From positions 81,191,032 through 81,255,031 of the forward strand of contig JAOWCC010000936.1 in NCBI GenBank assembly GCA_030867875.1: DNA of 64,000 nucleotides. The letters run 5' to 3'. This DNA comes from Actinernus sp. WN-2022 (lineage: Eukaryota > Cnidaria > Anthozoa > Actiniaria > Actinernidae). Positions within the stretch are counted from its first letter, which is position 1. Each line of letters begins with the position of its first letter. This document shows, one piece after another, positions 1 to 7,882 of the stretch. The translations under genes and the position numbers were made by a program. The notes under the pieces are model-generated. The model searched no databases. It saw nothing but the letters and a program-made list of their open reading frames with translations, and had not been told where the DNA came from.

Positions 1-22
1 ATCAAACAGATTAGTCAAGTGA

Positions 23-1675
23 ATGAGTCGAACGGATTGGTTGAAGAAATTCCCATTTGCAGATCCTTCTCAGACAATAGCTTGGCCCGGCGCCGCGGAT
101 AAGGAAACCCGTGATACTATGCCTAATAAAGTTCATTTCGTAGGTGATTGGGGTAACTATATTGCACCTCGCAATGCGAAGGCTTTAGCGGCCTTCAAGA
201 AAAATTATCCTCATGCGGATTTCGATAAGTTCTCAGCTAGGACAACGGCATCCGACATACATGATGAGTCTACATACGAGACTAGAATCATGTTTTACGA
301 TGGTGGGCAGCATTGGAATATGAGTGGTATCATACCAGTAGATGTCAGAAATCGTCTACACGAAGCGTTACGCGTGACAACGCAAAAACATGTGACAGTT
401 GTGGGTTTTCCACTTCCCTTCAGAAGGACTGATTTTAAGTATCCAGTTCCAGCTGTTCCCTGGAATATCGACGCCAAAGACATAGACCCCTTTATGCGAA
501 TTCTCAAGATCTACGTAACGAAGGATCAGTTCTTCATGTCGGAGCCGCGAGATATCTTACTAGGGCTGGGGTTTGCTTTTCCTACGGACACCATTAACGA
601 CAACGACGACGAAGAAGACGATAAGTCCGAAAAAGCGCAAGAATGGTTAGATGCTCTACCAATGAGGCATTGGCAGCAACAATTCTGTTTCGTAGTTTGG
701 TGCGCAACGGCTGGCTGCGGAGTGTCGTTCGATGACCATCTTTCAGATGACGCACCAATCACTGATTACATTCGTAGCTTTTACCGCTTCCACGTATACT
801 ACACAATCATGCGATTACTGTTCGAATTGGGAGTCCCCCTCCCCAGAGAAAACATCTTTAATAAGAACAACAACGTTCCATGGAACTCCATCGTATACGA
901 CAGGCTCAGGAGAGAGTTTGGAGTTGCCAAAGTTAACTTCGCCCTGCGCCGAGCAAGATTTACTGATAAGTCGTTTGGGTTCGATACGAATGGGCCACTC
1001 GATATTCCGACGAGGTTCTATCGCAATGAAATGGCGAAAAAGCAGCACAATTGGTTCGTTCCGCAGCAGGGCAAGGGACTGACTAAGGCTGGGGTAGTCC
1101 GAATTAATACGTCTGTAAAGGTCTACGTGTTCTGTATCCTAGGAGCCCAGGGTGTGGGAACGGTCCCGATCGTAGGGTCGCCAGGCTTGTCACCCGGTGT
1201 CCAGAAAGACTTCAAAAAACTGCTGAGAGATACCATCATGGAAAAGGATTGGGATAGTTTAGTGCAATATAACAAAGTCCTGAATGACACGAACTCTCGT
1301 CTCGACCTAGCGATCGCTAAGGGTTGTATGTTAATACCCAGCAATATGAATATCAATAAGAAGAGCATAGTGGGTTATAACAACTACCTGAAAATGTCGA
1401 ATAAGCCAGGCCTAAGTTTAGGAATGAACGATAATATCAACCTCGATGAAAAAACTCCGCCACCAGACCACATGGAAGGCTCGAAACCAAAAACGCATAA
1501 ACCTGCTATGGAAGACTCGAAACCAAAAACGCATAAACCTGCTACAGACAGCGGAGCCACAACGGATAAGCCACATAGGCGACAAAGTCGCGGTGTATCA
1601 CCAACGAGTCACGAAACCAATTTGGCAATCGTGGGTATTGTGGCCGGCGTAGCCTCATGGATGATATTTCGTTAG
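23..1675 (+). CDS. Putative virion protein, 550 aa, C-terminal membrane anchor
   Basis: I do not know its biochemical role. The protein has a mixed globular body (about 1-430), an acidic run near 192-202 (DNDDEEDDKSE), an aromatic segment near 250-275 containing SFYRFHVYY, and a GKGLTKAG motif near 350. The C-terminal 120 residues are low complexity, including a duplicated SKPKTHKPA unit, and end in a single hydrophobic helix (about 533-549) followed by Arg. Similar proteins, as I remember them, recur in cnidarian genomes beside the capsid-like and ATPase genes found here, so a structural or entry-related virion role is inferred. The ATG at 23 follows an in-frame short leader and is the first good start. 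Its stop overlaps the stop of the convergent gene by 4 nt. Confidence 0.75.
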   Translation: MSRTDWLKKFPFADPSQTIAWPGAADKETRDTMPNKVHFVGDWGNYIAPRNAKALAAFKKNYPHADFDKFSARTTASDIHDESTYETRIMFYDGGQHWNMSGIIPVDVRNRLHEALRVTTQKHVTVVGFPLPFRRTDFKYPVPAVPWNIDAKDIDPFMRILKIYVTKDQFFMSEPRDILLGLGFAFPTDTINDNDDEEDDKSEKAQEWLDALPMRHWQQQFCFVVWCATAGCGVSFDDHLSDDAPITDYIRSFYRFHVYYTIMRLLFELGVPLPRENIFNKNNNVPWNSIVYDRLRREFGVAKVNFALRRARFTDKSFGFDTNGPLDIPTRFYRNEMAKKQHNWFVPQQGKGLTKAGVVRINTSVKVYVFCILGAQGVGTVPIVGSPGLSPGVQKDFKKLLRDTIMEKDWDSLVQYNKVLNDTNSRLDLAIAKGCMLIPSNMNINKKSIVGYNNYLKMSNKPGLSLGMNDNINLDEKTPPPDHMEGSKPKTHKPAMEDSKPKTHKPATDSGATTDKPHRRQSRGVSPTSHETNLAIVGIVAGVASWMIFR

Positions 1676-2664
1676 CGCCGTTTCGACGATTTATATTGCT
1701 CTACTAGGAATATGACCACAGCTACAATGAGTAGCCAGGCATTCTTGGCAAGGAAGCCGAAAACTTCTCCAGCGGTACGGAATATGAAACTCGCAATAGC
1801 GCCTATCGCCCCAGGTAGCACGTTAGCCAACTTTTTTCCAAGATCCTTCAAAGCCGTACCAACTCCCTTAGCAACGGAAGCCAAGCCTTTTGTCAATATA
1901 CTAACGACAGTAGCAATTACGGCACCTGCAACGGCTAACACTCCAATCACCGTAAATCCATGTTTCTTGAAGATGGCTTTTATGCGGTCTCGTAACGACA
2001 TACGATCTTTGATGGATTCGATTTCTTCATTGAGCTCCTGTACTTGATCCTCTAGTTCTATTACCTTATTCTTTGCGACCTCGTACTTTGGCGTCCCCTT
2101 AGTTAATGAATCCATCTTGTTTGTTTCGTCAGTCTTTTGTTTCTCCTTTCCAGCGACTGTATCCTCTTTCGTACTAATCACTTCTTCCGCAGTTGGTCCC
2201 AGAATATCTCTAATCGTTTTTGGAAATCTTGAACCTTCGAAGTCATCCAGCAAGTGGCCTTTGGCATTCACCTTATTCATTTGTACCACGACCCTACCAT
2301 ATTCATCCAAACTAGCGGTGAACTTAGCCTTCTTTGAGTCTACCTCTGGAAACTTATCACGGATCTCGTCCCAGGCCTCTGTGGCTTGTCCTTCCCTTTC
2401 TGCTAACGTAGTTCCCGCGGCATCACCTTGATTGACTAATTCTATATACTCAACTGAGCTGCTTCCCCAATTACTCCGATTTTTCCATAACCTATCACGT
2501 ATGGCTTTCGTCGTATTTCTGAATCTATGCTTAGCTCTATGCCACCAATCCATTTCTGCCTCGCCATCCTCAGGTCTAATCGCAGCCCATTCTTCGGGAG
2601 TAAGATCATTCACATCAGCGCCACCTTCTTTGGTTGTAGGCTCGAAGTCTATCACATCTTCCAT
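1672..2664 (-). CDS. Putative membrane virion protein with coiled coil, 330 aa
   Basis: The first ATG of the frame is at 2664; three upstream codons beginning with TTG are open but unlikely to be used. The N-terminal half is acidic and soluble. Residues about 195-222 form a charged heptad-like helix. The C-terminal third is strongly hydrophobic and glycine/alanine-rich (about 237-258, 282-296 and 308-322), ending in the basic tail SSKRR. This resembles, from memory, a recurrent family in cnidarian Polinton-like clusters whose conserved part is the LGKKLAxVLPGxIGAI type segment. An inner-membrane or minor capsid role is inferred. It is transcribed divergently from the capsid-like gene and convergently with the 550-aa gene. 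Confidence 0.72.
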   Translation of the reverse strand: MEDVIDFEPTTKEGGADVNDLTPEEWAAIRPEDGEAEMDWWHRAKHRFRNTTKAIRDRLWKNRSNWGSSSVEYIELVNQGDAAGTTLAEREGQATEAWDEIRDKFPEVDSKKAKFTASLDEYGRVVVQMNKVNAKGHLLDDFEGSRFPKTIRDILGPTAEEVISTKEDTVAGKEKQKTDETNKMDSLTKGTPKYEVAKNKVIELEDQVQELNEEIESIKDRMSLRDRIKAIFKKHGFTVIGVLAVAGAVIATVVSILTKGLASVAKGVGTALKDLGKKLANVLPGAIGAIASFIFRTAGEVFGFLAKNAWLLIVAVVIFLVEQYKSSKRR

Positions 2665-2711
2665 ATTGAACAATCAACGCACTATTAGTATTGACCATAC
2701 ATTCAACAGGA
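2665..2711. promoter_or_regulatory. Short divergent promoter region
   Basis: Only 47 bp separate the ATG of the minus-strand membrane protein (2664) from the first ATG of the capsid-like gene (2712). Both promoters must lie here or inside the neighbouring reading frames. The stretch is AT-rich (ACTATTAGTATTGACC) but no clear TATA box or palindrome is seen. Confidence 0.35.
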
Positions 2712-3965
2712 ATGAATATGTTATCAACGAATCTCAATCCCGACTATGCTCCTAGGGAAGGTAGATCTCTCAAAGCCAGTCGTGTGTTCCATCGCGTAAC
2801 TTTCACCCCATCGACGGCAAACCCCGGGGAAACCTTGATCGTAGAGGTTCCAGCGATAGGCGAAAATAGACTTCTAGTACCTGGTAGTTTAGCTCTCAGT
2901 ACCAATATGACTCTATCCGGTGGTCACGCAAATAACCGCTTGGTGGCCAACGTTGGACGCTGTCTAGTCTCAAAACGAGTCGTAAGAATGGGCACTACTG
3001 TCTTAGAAGATTGTGGTCGACCTGATCTACTGCAGGTATATAGCGATCTCTACCTATCTGCCTCAGAACGAGAGAACCGCATAGAGCAGGGCATTCAATC
3101 TGACAATGTTAACAAACTTCGCTCTGCTGCCGGTGATAAAGGCACATCGGATGCAGCCGACAATGCAACGCTTGCCGCATATGGTAGCGCGTATAAGATA
3201 CCTATCGATCACGACATTATCACAACTCATGGTGTCCTCTATCCGCATGCGATTCGAGATAAGTTGGCGTTTCTTTTAACACTGGCACCAGCTATTGACG
3301 TCATAGTCGGATCTGACACCACGAAAGTAGGGACATACAAGCTTTCTAACATTGAGCTCGAATATGAAGTCATCGAAAGTCTCGATCTTGCGGTGCAGGC
3401 CAATAGTACCTACGACAGCGGAAAAGCTTTCCTGTACAACCACGCTGAGTACTACAAAACAGTCTCAGTCAACCAAGCAACCGACACACTCGTATCTGAA
3501 AGCGTGAACACCCTTCGTATCTCTCTCAATGGCATCCTTCTTCTATTCGTGGATCCCCATGTGGCAGGCACCAGAGATAGTGAGAAGTTTGTAAATCCAG
3601 GAATCACCAAGGTAGAGGTACACGTCAATGGTATTCCTAACGCTCTATATTCTTTTGGGATGCTACCAAAGGATTTATGGAAGTCTGCAAAGAATTGGTT
3701 TTGTGGATTGTCGTCCCATCAAGCGACCACATCCATGACACATAAGAAATTCTTCGAGAACAAGTTTGCCGTACTCATCGATTGTCGCACCTCACAAACC
3801 AGCGTAGCTCATGGAGATGGTCTTTCCCAACAAGATGCTGGAGCATCCATTCGCCTTAGGATTCATCGCACTGGAGGCTCAGGTATCGTGAACATGCACA
3901 TGTTCGTGCTTTCCGATGCGCAGGCAACTATTGAACGGGGGATGCTACAAAATGTTTATAACTGA
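2712..3965 (+). CDS. Candidate major capsid protein, 417 aa
   Basis: The frame is open from a TTG at 2691, but the first ATG is 2712 and a second follows at 2718. The protein is intact, lacks membrane segments and has the alternating hydrophobic pattern of a beta-rich protein, for example TLIVEVPAIGENRLLVPGS and LRISLNGILLLFVDP. From memory it belongs to a family repeated in cnidarian and other marine invertebrate genomes with the hallmark TFTPSTANPGET near the N terminus. Position next to the packaging ATPase, with stop and start overlapping by one base (TGATG), is the classic capsid-ATPase pair of double-jelly-roll viruses. At 417 aa it is shorter than the usual Polinton capsid (about 600 aa). 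Assignment as capsid is inferred from context, not from a recognised jelly-roll signature. Confidence 0.6.
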   Translation: MNMLSTNLNPDYAPREGRSLKASRVFHRVTFTPSTANPGETLIVEVPAIGENRLLVPGSLALSTNMTLSGGHANNRLVANVGRCLVSKRVVRMGTTVLEDCGRPDLLQVYSDLYLSASERENRIEQGIQSDNVNKLRSAAGDKGTSDAADNATLAAYGSAYKIPIDHDIITTHGVLYPHAIRDKLAFLLTLAPAIDVIVGSDTTKVGTYKLSNIELEYEVIESLDLAVQANSTYDSGKAFLYNHAEYYKTVSVNQATDTLVSESVNTLRISLNGILLLFVDPHVAGTRDSEKFVNPGITKVEVHVNGIPNALYSFGMLPKDLWKSAKNWFCGLSSHQATTSMTHKKFFENKFAVLIDCRTSQTSVAHGDGLSQQDAGASIRLRIHRTGGSGIVNMHMFVLSDAQATIERGMLQNVYN

Positions 3966-4600
3966 TGGATACATTGGCAGAACAAATTCCTTTTAATGCA
4001 CTCATAATCGGCCCCACGAATTGTGGAAAGACTCAGTTCATAGTCGATCAATTGAGAGGGCCATTTCGCTTTAAGTTTGAATATATCGTATTGATTTGTC
4101 CCACCTACGATAACAATAAGACCTATGAAGGCTTCGGCAAGGGAGATCCACGATTTATTGTCCTAGCGCCTTCTCAGAATGATATCGACGCCACCTTGGG
4201 TGACTGCGCATGTTATTTCGAAGGAACGAATACGCTCATTATCCTCGATGATTGTGCGGCAAGCAAGGACGTTAAGGGAAGAACCAATAAGATATCCGAT
4301 TTAGCCTTTTCTGCACGTCACATTGGTATTTCAATTTGGGCATCATCGCAAACGCAAAAAAGCATATGCAAGAACTTTCGTGAGAACTGCGCAATCGTCG
4401 TGGCATTTCGTATCGCAAGTGCCCCGGGGTTGAAGGATCTATTCGATGACTACGGGGCTGGCATATCATTGGATAATAAGAAGATGTTCGTATCAGAACT
4501 TGAAACTAAGTTTGCACATATATGTTTCTGTTTACGACATCCCTTTTCCACCGTATTGAACATACCTTCGCCTACGACATGTCACGGTACGTTGAAGTAA
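3965..4600 (+). CDS. A32/FtsK-like genome-packaging ATPase
   Basis: This 211-aa protein carries a Walker A motif GPTNCGKT at residues 16-23, directly after a hydrophobic strand, and a Walker B motif LIILDD at 91-96. A conserved SARH (117-120) and a sensor-type SSQ (127-129) follow. This layout is that of the FtsK/HerA superfamily packaging ATPases of Polintons, virophages and large DNA viruses, which drive DNA into preformed capsids. Its length is close to Polinton ATPases (about 200-260 aa). The start overlaps the capsid-like stop by one base and the next gene begins one base after its stop, so co-transcription is likely. All key residues are present and an active enzyme is expected. Confidence 0.9.
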   Translation: MDTLAEQIPFNALIIGPTNCGKTQFIVDQLRGPFRFKFEYIVLICPTYDNNKTYEGFGKGDPRFIVLAPSQNDIDATLGDCACYFEGTNTLIILDDCAASKDVKGRTNKISDLAFSARHIGISIWASSQTQKSICKNFRENCAIVVAFRIASAPGLKDLFDDYGAGISLDNKKMFVSELETKFAHICFCLRHPFSTVLNIPSPTTCHGTLK

Positions 4601-4601
4601 G

Positions 4602-5135
4602 ATGGATAAACATTTGGATGACGAATTAATGGATGCACTCAAATCCAGCAAAACGGATGTGGCATCGACGGTGGATGCGGCCTCAAATGATCATCGGGAA
4701 ACCCTCGCTATCTTGGCCGCCACTGGTACAACGAAGGAATACCTCGGAAAGGCGTACTCTCTAGGAGACATACATAAACTATCCGAGAAAGACATAGAAA
4801 TACTATATAGAAGGTATCATGCCGTTGTGGCCCAACAAGTGGCAGGATGCTTAGTCGACAACGCTATGAACCTAGCTACTCGCGTAATCGCGTATCTTAT
4901 ACCAATAGATTCCCAAACGGCCCTGTCAAAGGACTTAAGAGAAGATCGCATAATTCGTAATGAAATCTCTTCTTTAGCTGGCATGGTGTCTCTTAAGGCA
5001 GGTCGCTTCGTAGCCCTAGCCAGCGCTATATTCCACGTAGCTAATCACATAGAAGTCGATAAGTCGTCATCTTCCGTTACGCCAATTGAAGTAACACCGA
5101 CTATCGACATACAGCAAGATGTCAAACCAGAATGA
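4602..5135 (+). CDS. Small virion-cluster protein with IEVT tail, 177 aa
   Basis: No enzymatic motif is seen. The protein is mostly helical: an acidic N terminus, a central YSLGDIHKLSEKD segment near 65-80, then weakly hydrophobic stretches (about 90-105 and 128-148). It ends in a Ser/Thr/Pro-rich tail with PIEVTPTIDIQQD. From memory, proteins with the same central segment recur next to the capsid-like and ATPase genes in cnidarian clusters, so a minor capsid or assembly role is inferred. The last 17 nt overlap the next gene, and the tail is shared in sequence with the next gene's tail. Confidence 0.65.
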   Translation: MDKHLDDELMDALKSSKTDVASTVDAASNDHRETLAILAATGTTKEYLGKAYSLGDIHKLSEKDIEILYRRYHAVVAQQVAGCLVDNAMNLATRVIAYLIPIDSQTALSKDLREDRIIRNEISSLAGMVSLKAGRFVALASAIFHVANHIEVDKSSSSVTPIEVTPTIDIQQDVKPE

Positions 5136-5421
5136 AGACTCGGATTCACACGACGAAAGAGAAATATTAGAAGATCGCATAGACAAAGTCGAGATAGACT
5201 CTCGCATAATTGAGATAGCTTTCGAGATCGGAGCGGGCGTGGCATGGGTAAGTATCATCTACGGATTCATCCTCTCAATGAGGAGACGTAGTATGGTAAG
5301 GGAATTAGAACGCTTCGAGGTAGTAAGCGATGAACCTCTAAAAGACGCGCCACCTAGTAGTCATGCAATTGAAGTCACTCGACCTAACAACATACGGCAA
5401 GATGGAAGCCCCACCGAATGA
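5119..5421 (+). CDS. Single-pass membrane protein with IEVT tail, 100 aa
   Basis: The protein has an acidic soluble N terminus (1-30), one transmembrane helix at about 38-54, an arginine stop-transfer cluster (RRR, 55-57), and a tail with AIEVTRPNNIRQD that matches the tail of the upstream protein. Its ATG at 5119 lies 17 nt inside the upstream gene and sits in the motif GCAAGATG, which is repeated at the next two gene starts. The small anchored form fits a virion membrane or minor capsid protein. No known family name can be given. Confidence 0.6.
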   Translation: MSNQNEDSDSHDEREILEDRIDKVEIDSRIIEIAFEIGAGVAWVSIIYGFILSMRRRSMVRELERFEVVSDEPLKDAPPSSHAIEVTRPNNIRQDGSPTE

Positions 5422-5779
5422 CCTCATCACGAAGGAACCAAGCTCGTCGGCACCTAAAAAAGAAAAGAATCCAAAACGCGTCGCGGCCGGTAAAGCCATA
5501 GCGGAAAGAAGGAGACTACCTAAAGAAGCCCCCACCGACACAGCTACTCCAGTAGACAGTCAGAACGATGAACCAAGCTGGATAGCCAATATATCAGCCA
5601 CCACCACGTTTGCAGCAGTCGGAGTATGCATAGCACTGGTGAGTCTATTCTACCAGTATAAGCGATACGCTCAAACACAACGAGTCGGGACTGGTGACTA
5701 TCATACATCTACTGGTGGCAACAAAGGAACTAAAGAAACCACCAAACGTAGCGACCTAAAAACTCAAGGCATGATATAG
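5402..5779 (+). CDS. Basic single-pass membrane protein, 125 aa
   Basis: An upstream in-frame ATG exists at 5363, but 5402 is preferred. It sits in the same CAAGATG context as the flanking genes and gives a 20-nt overlap with the upstream gene like its neighbours. Residues 19-40 are very basic (KKEKNPKRVAAGKAIAERRR) and may bind DNA or target the protein. A transmembrane helix spans about 66-84. The frame stops at 5777-5779. In another frame the DNA just beyond encodes an FEVT tail like those of the two upstream proteins, ending at 5845-5847, 19 nt inside the next gene. Either a recent frameshift or a lost tail is possible. Confidence 0.6.
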   Translation: MEAPPNDLITKEPSSSAPKKEKNPKRVAAGKAIAERRRLPKEAPTDTATPVDSQNDEPSWIANISATTTFAAVGVCIALVSLFYQYKRYAQTQRVGTGDYHTSTGGNKGTKETTKRSDLKTQGMI

Positions 5780-5828
5780 CATTTGAAGTTACGCAACATA
5801 TCGGTGATGTAAACGTTGTTCCGACAAG

Positions 5829-6047
5829 ATGGTTAGCGAATTTATGAATACAATACAGGAAGCTGTCATATTGGTTGGACTCGCCTCAGGTATCGGTTGG
5901 ATCGGAAAGAAAGCAATCAAGGAACCCTTGACTAACGACCCTTCATCTAGCGTTTTGAACTTCGTGAAGTGGATAGCAGTGTTGTCTGGTAGCCTGGCTG
6001 CTAAGAAATACCTAAAGGACAAAGGGTATTTGAAGCCTGCTGAGTGA
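5829..6047 (+). CDS. Small two-helix membrane protein, 72 aa
   Basis: The protein has two hydrophobic segments (about 12-28 and 46-58) around a short polar turn, and a lysine-rich C terminus (KKYLKDKGY). Small proteins with this layout and a similar C-terminal KKYLxxKGY-like end recur, from memory, in cnidarian clusters of this kind. The start is in a GACAAGATG context shared with upstream genes and the next gene begins 13 nt after its stop. A virion membrane component is the likely role. Confidence 0.55.
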   Translation: MVSEFMNTIQEAVILVGLASGIGWIGKKAIKEPLTNDPSSSVLNFVKWIAVLSGSLAAKKYLKDKGYLKPAE

Positions 6048-6060
6048 CGGGTTTGAAGCC

Positions 6061-6483
6061 ATGGGAACGATAATAGTTATGGCGGTTTCTTTTGCCGTAG
6101 CAAGCGGTGCCGCTGGTATTGCCGCACACGAAATCGAAAAAGCAACTAGCGGGCCGAACGCGACTGCCGCAGAGATTGTAAGGCATGATGAGGCCCAGGA
6201 GAAATTCAATGTTGACATGGCCGCCTACGAAAAAAAACAAGAAGAACGACTAAGAGCCTTAGCCACCTGGAACCACTGGAAAGAAAACAATGCACACATC
6301 GGTCTTCAGGATAGAATCTACGCAATGAAAAAACTCCGCATATATCACATACTGCAAACGAAATTGGAAAAGCCAAAGCTCTCCGATTCCTATAGACCCT
6401 CGAGTTCAAGGAAAACTGCCGAATTGGTGGCCTTAGGTGGTAGTGTGTTCGCAACTGGATACGTTGTCACACGATTCTTATAA
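6061..6483 (+). CDS. Membrane protein with helical charged middle, 140 aa
   Basis: A hydrophobic N terminus (about 3-22, small residues GAAGIAA) is followed by a charged helical region (about 45-85) likely to form a coiled coil. A hydrophobic C-terminal helix (about 120-140) closes the protein. The Ser-Tyr-Arg-Pro-Ser-Ser linker before the last helix is polar. No catalytic motif is seen. It is the last gene of the left operon-like run, followed by the only large noncoding gap in the element. Confidence 0.55.
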   Translation: MGTIIVMAVSFAVASGAAGIAAHEIEKATSGPNATAAEIVRHDEAQEKFNVDMAAYEKKQEERLRALATWNHWKENNAHIGLQDRIYAMKKLRIYHILQTKLEKPKLSDSYRPSSSRKTAELVALGGSVFATGYVVTRFL

Positions 6484-6792
6484 ATTTACTATGCATTACC
6501 ACTAAAATTACTAGATTTACTACGAGTAATTACTAATTTACTAAACTACTACGAGTAATTACTCCGCATAAGTGAGATTACTAGGTAATTACTCCGCTCC
6601 TCAAAGTAAGAGAAAACGACCTACTGAGTAAATTAGAAGACTTAGAACCAAACACGAGAGTGGCAACTAATCCACCTAACGGACCAGAACGTGCAATAAG
6701 TAATAGTTCGGCTCGTTAGTAAGGGTTGTGAAAAAAAAAATCGAATCCAATAACCCTATTAGATAAAGGCACATGTATATATATCAAAGACG
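6484..6792. promoter_or_regulatory. Noncoding gap with three AGTAATTACT palindromes
   Basis: This is the largest noncoding gap inside the element. It holds two perfect copies of the 10-bp palindrome AGTAATTACT (6525-6534, 6554-6563) and a third with one change, GGTAATTACT (6584-6593). Their centres are spaced 29-30 bp, close to three helical turns. The first two are part of a 17-bp direct repeat beginning TACTACG. A TATATATA run lies at 6776-6783, only about 10 bp before the next ATG. An operator, enhancer or replication site is inferred. Confidence 0.5.
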
Positions 6793-7725
6793 ATGGCTAA
6801 CCAAGTTTTCAATGCAAGCGACGTGGTTGAAGCTTTCCAAAGGGCAAAAGAAGATGGCCGACCTTACGGGTCAGTCATATCATTTGCTTGGGCCAACGCC
6901 AGAAGCGGCCCCAACGGATGCAAGTACGTTTCCGTGTCCTTCGACATTGGAAACGGTCCTAGGCCCGCGGTCTTTCGGTTCGAAGGTGAAAAACATGTGG
7001 GACAAATATGTCCATACGACGAAGAGGACATCGCACGATTGAATCTCGCCTATGGAACCAAGTATAAAAAGCGCGATAGACATCCTTGCCTCCAGTTCCA
7101 AAAATGGAACGCCATCTTATGTACGGAGGACGATGGAATCACGATTAAGAAAAATGACGATGGAGAATTGGATCTTCCTTCCGACGACAAGCTAAGTCCT
7201 ACTTTCAAACTAGTTGAATACCTAGATTGGGCCTTTGATCTCGAAGTGAGTAAACTCATCGAAGATAAGAAGCTCTGCATGATCAATATACGAAAACGCA
7301 GTCCACCCGATAAGGATGCCACCATCGTCCCAAACACCAAGGTGGTTCCGATGATTCAAAGATCCATTTCCACCAATGCCGCAAGCAACGCGGGTAAGCG
7401 TTTGGCCAACCCCCTAATGAGAATGCGCATGAAATGCGACAATAAGACAGGAACGTCCAACGGTCGATTCTTCGACAAGAGTAAGGGACATGCTTCCGAG
7501 GGCCACACTATATACGAAGACCTTGTCGACGAAAATTCCAACCTCGTCAACATCAATAATATAAGTAGACTCATTCTACCAGGTTCTATACACGACGGCA
7601 TTTGTGACGCTAGAAGCGTTTGTGCGAGTAGTATGGGGCTTTCCTACCCATTGGACGTCGTCATCGACGTAGTACAACAACCACCCAAGAAGCATGTGAC
7701 TACTCAACGCGACGTTTATGCCTAG
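6793..7725 (+). CDS. Uncharacterised element protein, 310 aa
   Basis: I do not recognise this protein. It is intact, soluble, without membrane segments or a signal peptide, and rich in charged residues. The N-terminal third has alternating hydrophobic strands (KYVSVSFDIG, PAVFRFEG) that could form a beta barrel. The middle is acidic (DDGELDLPSDDKL) and the C-terminal half is Asn/Ser-rich. Position between the virion cluster and the integrase suggests an early or replication-related role such as single-strand DNA binding, but this is only a guess from context. The first ATG in the frame is used. Confidence 0.6.
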   Translation: MANQVFNASDVVEAFQRAKEDGRPYGSVISFAWANARSGPNGCKYVSVSFDIGNGPRPAVFRFEGEKHVGQICPYDEEDIARLNLAYGTKYKKRDRHPCLQFQKWNAILCTEDDGITIKKNDDGELDLPSDDKLSPTFKLVEYLDWAFDLEVSKLIEDKKLCMINIRKRSPPDKDATIVPNTKVVPMIQRSISTNAASNAGKRLANPLMRMRMKCDNKTGTSNGRFFDKSKGHASEGHTIYEDLVDENSNLVNINNISRLILPGSIHDGICDARSVCASSMGLSYPLDVVIDVVQQPPKKHVTTQRDVYA

Positions 7726-7793
7726 CGCCAGCGTAGATGCTATCGCAGAAGTAGACGTGGTTGGTAGGTGGTTGCGGATCTAAAAAAAAAAAA

Positions 7794-7847
7794 AAGAAAA
7801 AAGGGGAATAAGGACTGGGTGGATAAGTTCTTATTCCTTCTTTTTTC
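7794..7847. terminator. Long hairpin between the 310-aa gene and integrase
   Basis: Two arms of about 20 nt, AAAAGGGGAATAAGGAC-like and GTTCTTATTCCTTCTTTT-like, pair with few mismatches around an 11-nt loop, next to an A14 run at 7782-7795. It sits between two plus-strand genes, 68 bp after one stop and 36 bp before the next ATG. Poxvirus-like or adenovirus-like termination is possible, as is an RNA stability or start element; the sequence alone does not decide. Confidence 0.5.
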
Positions 7848-7882
7848 CGTCTCATGTTGAAAGCTAGAATGTATAGATATAG

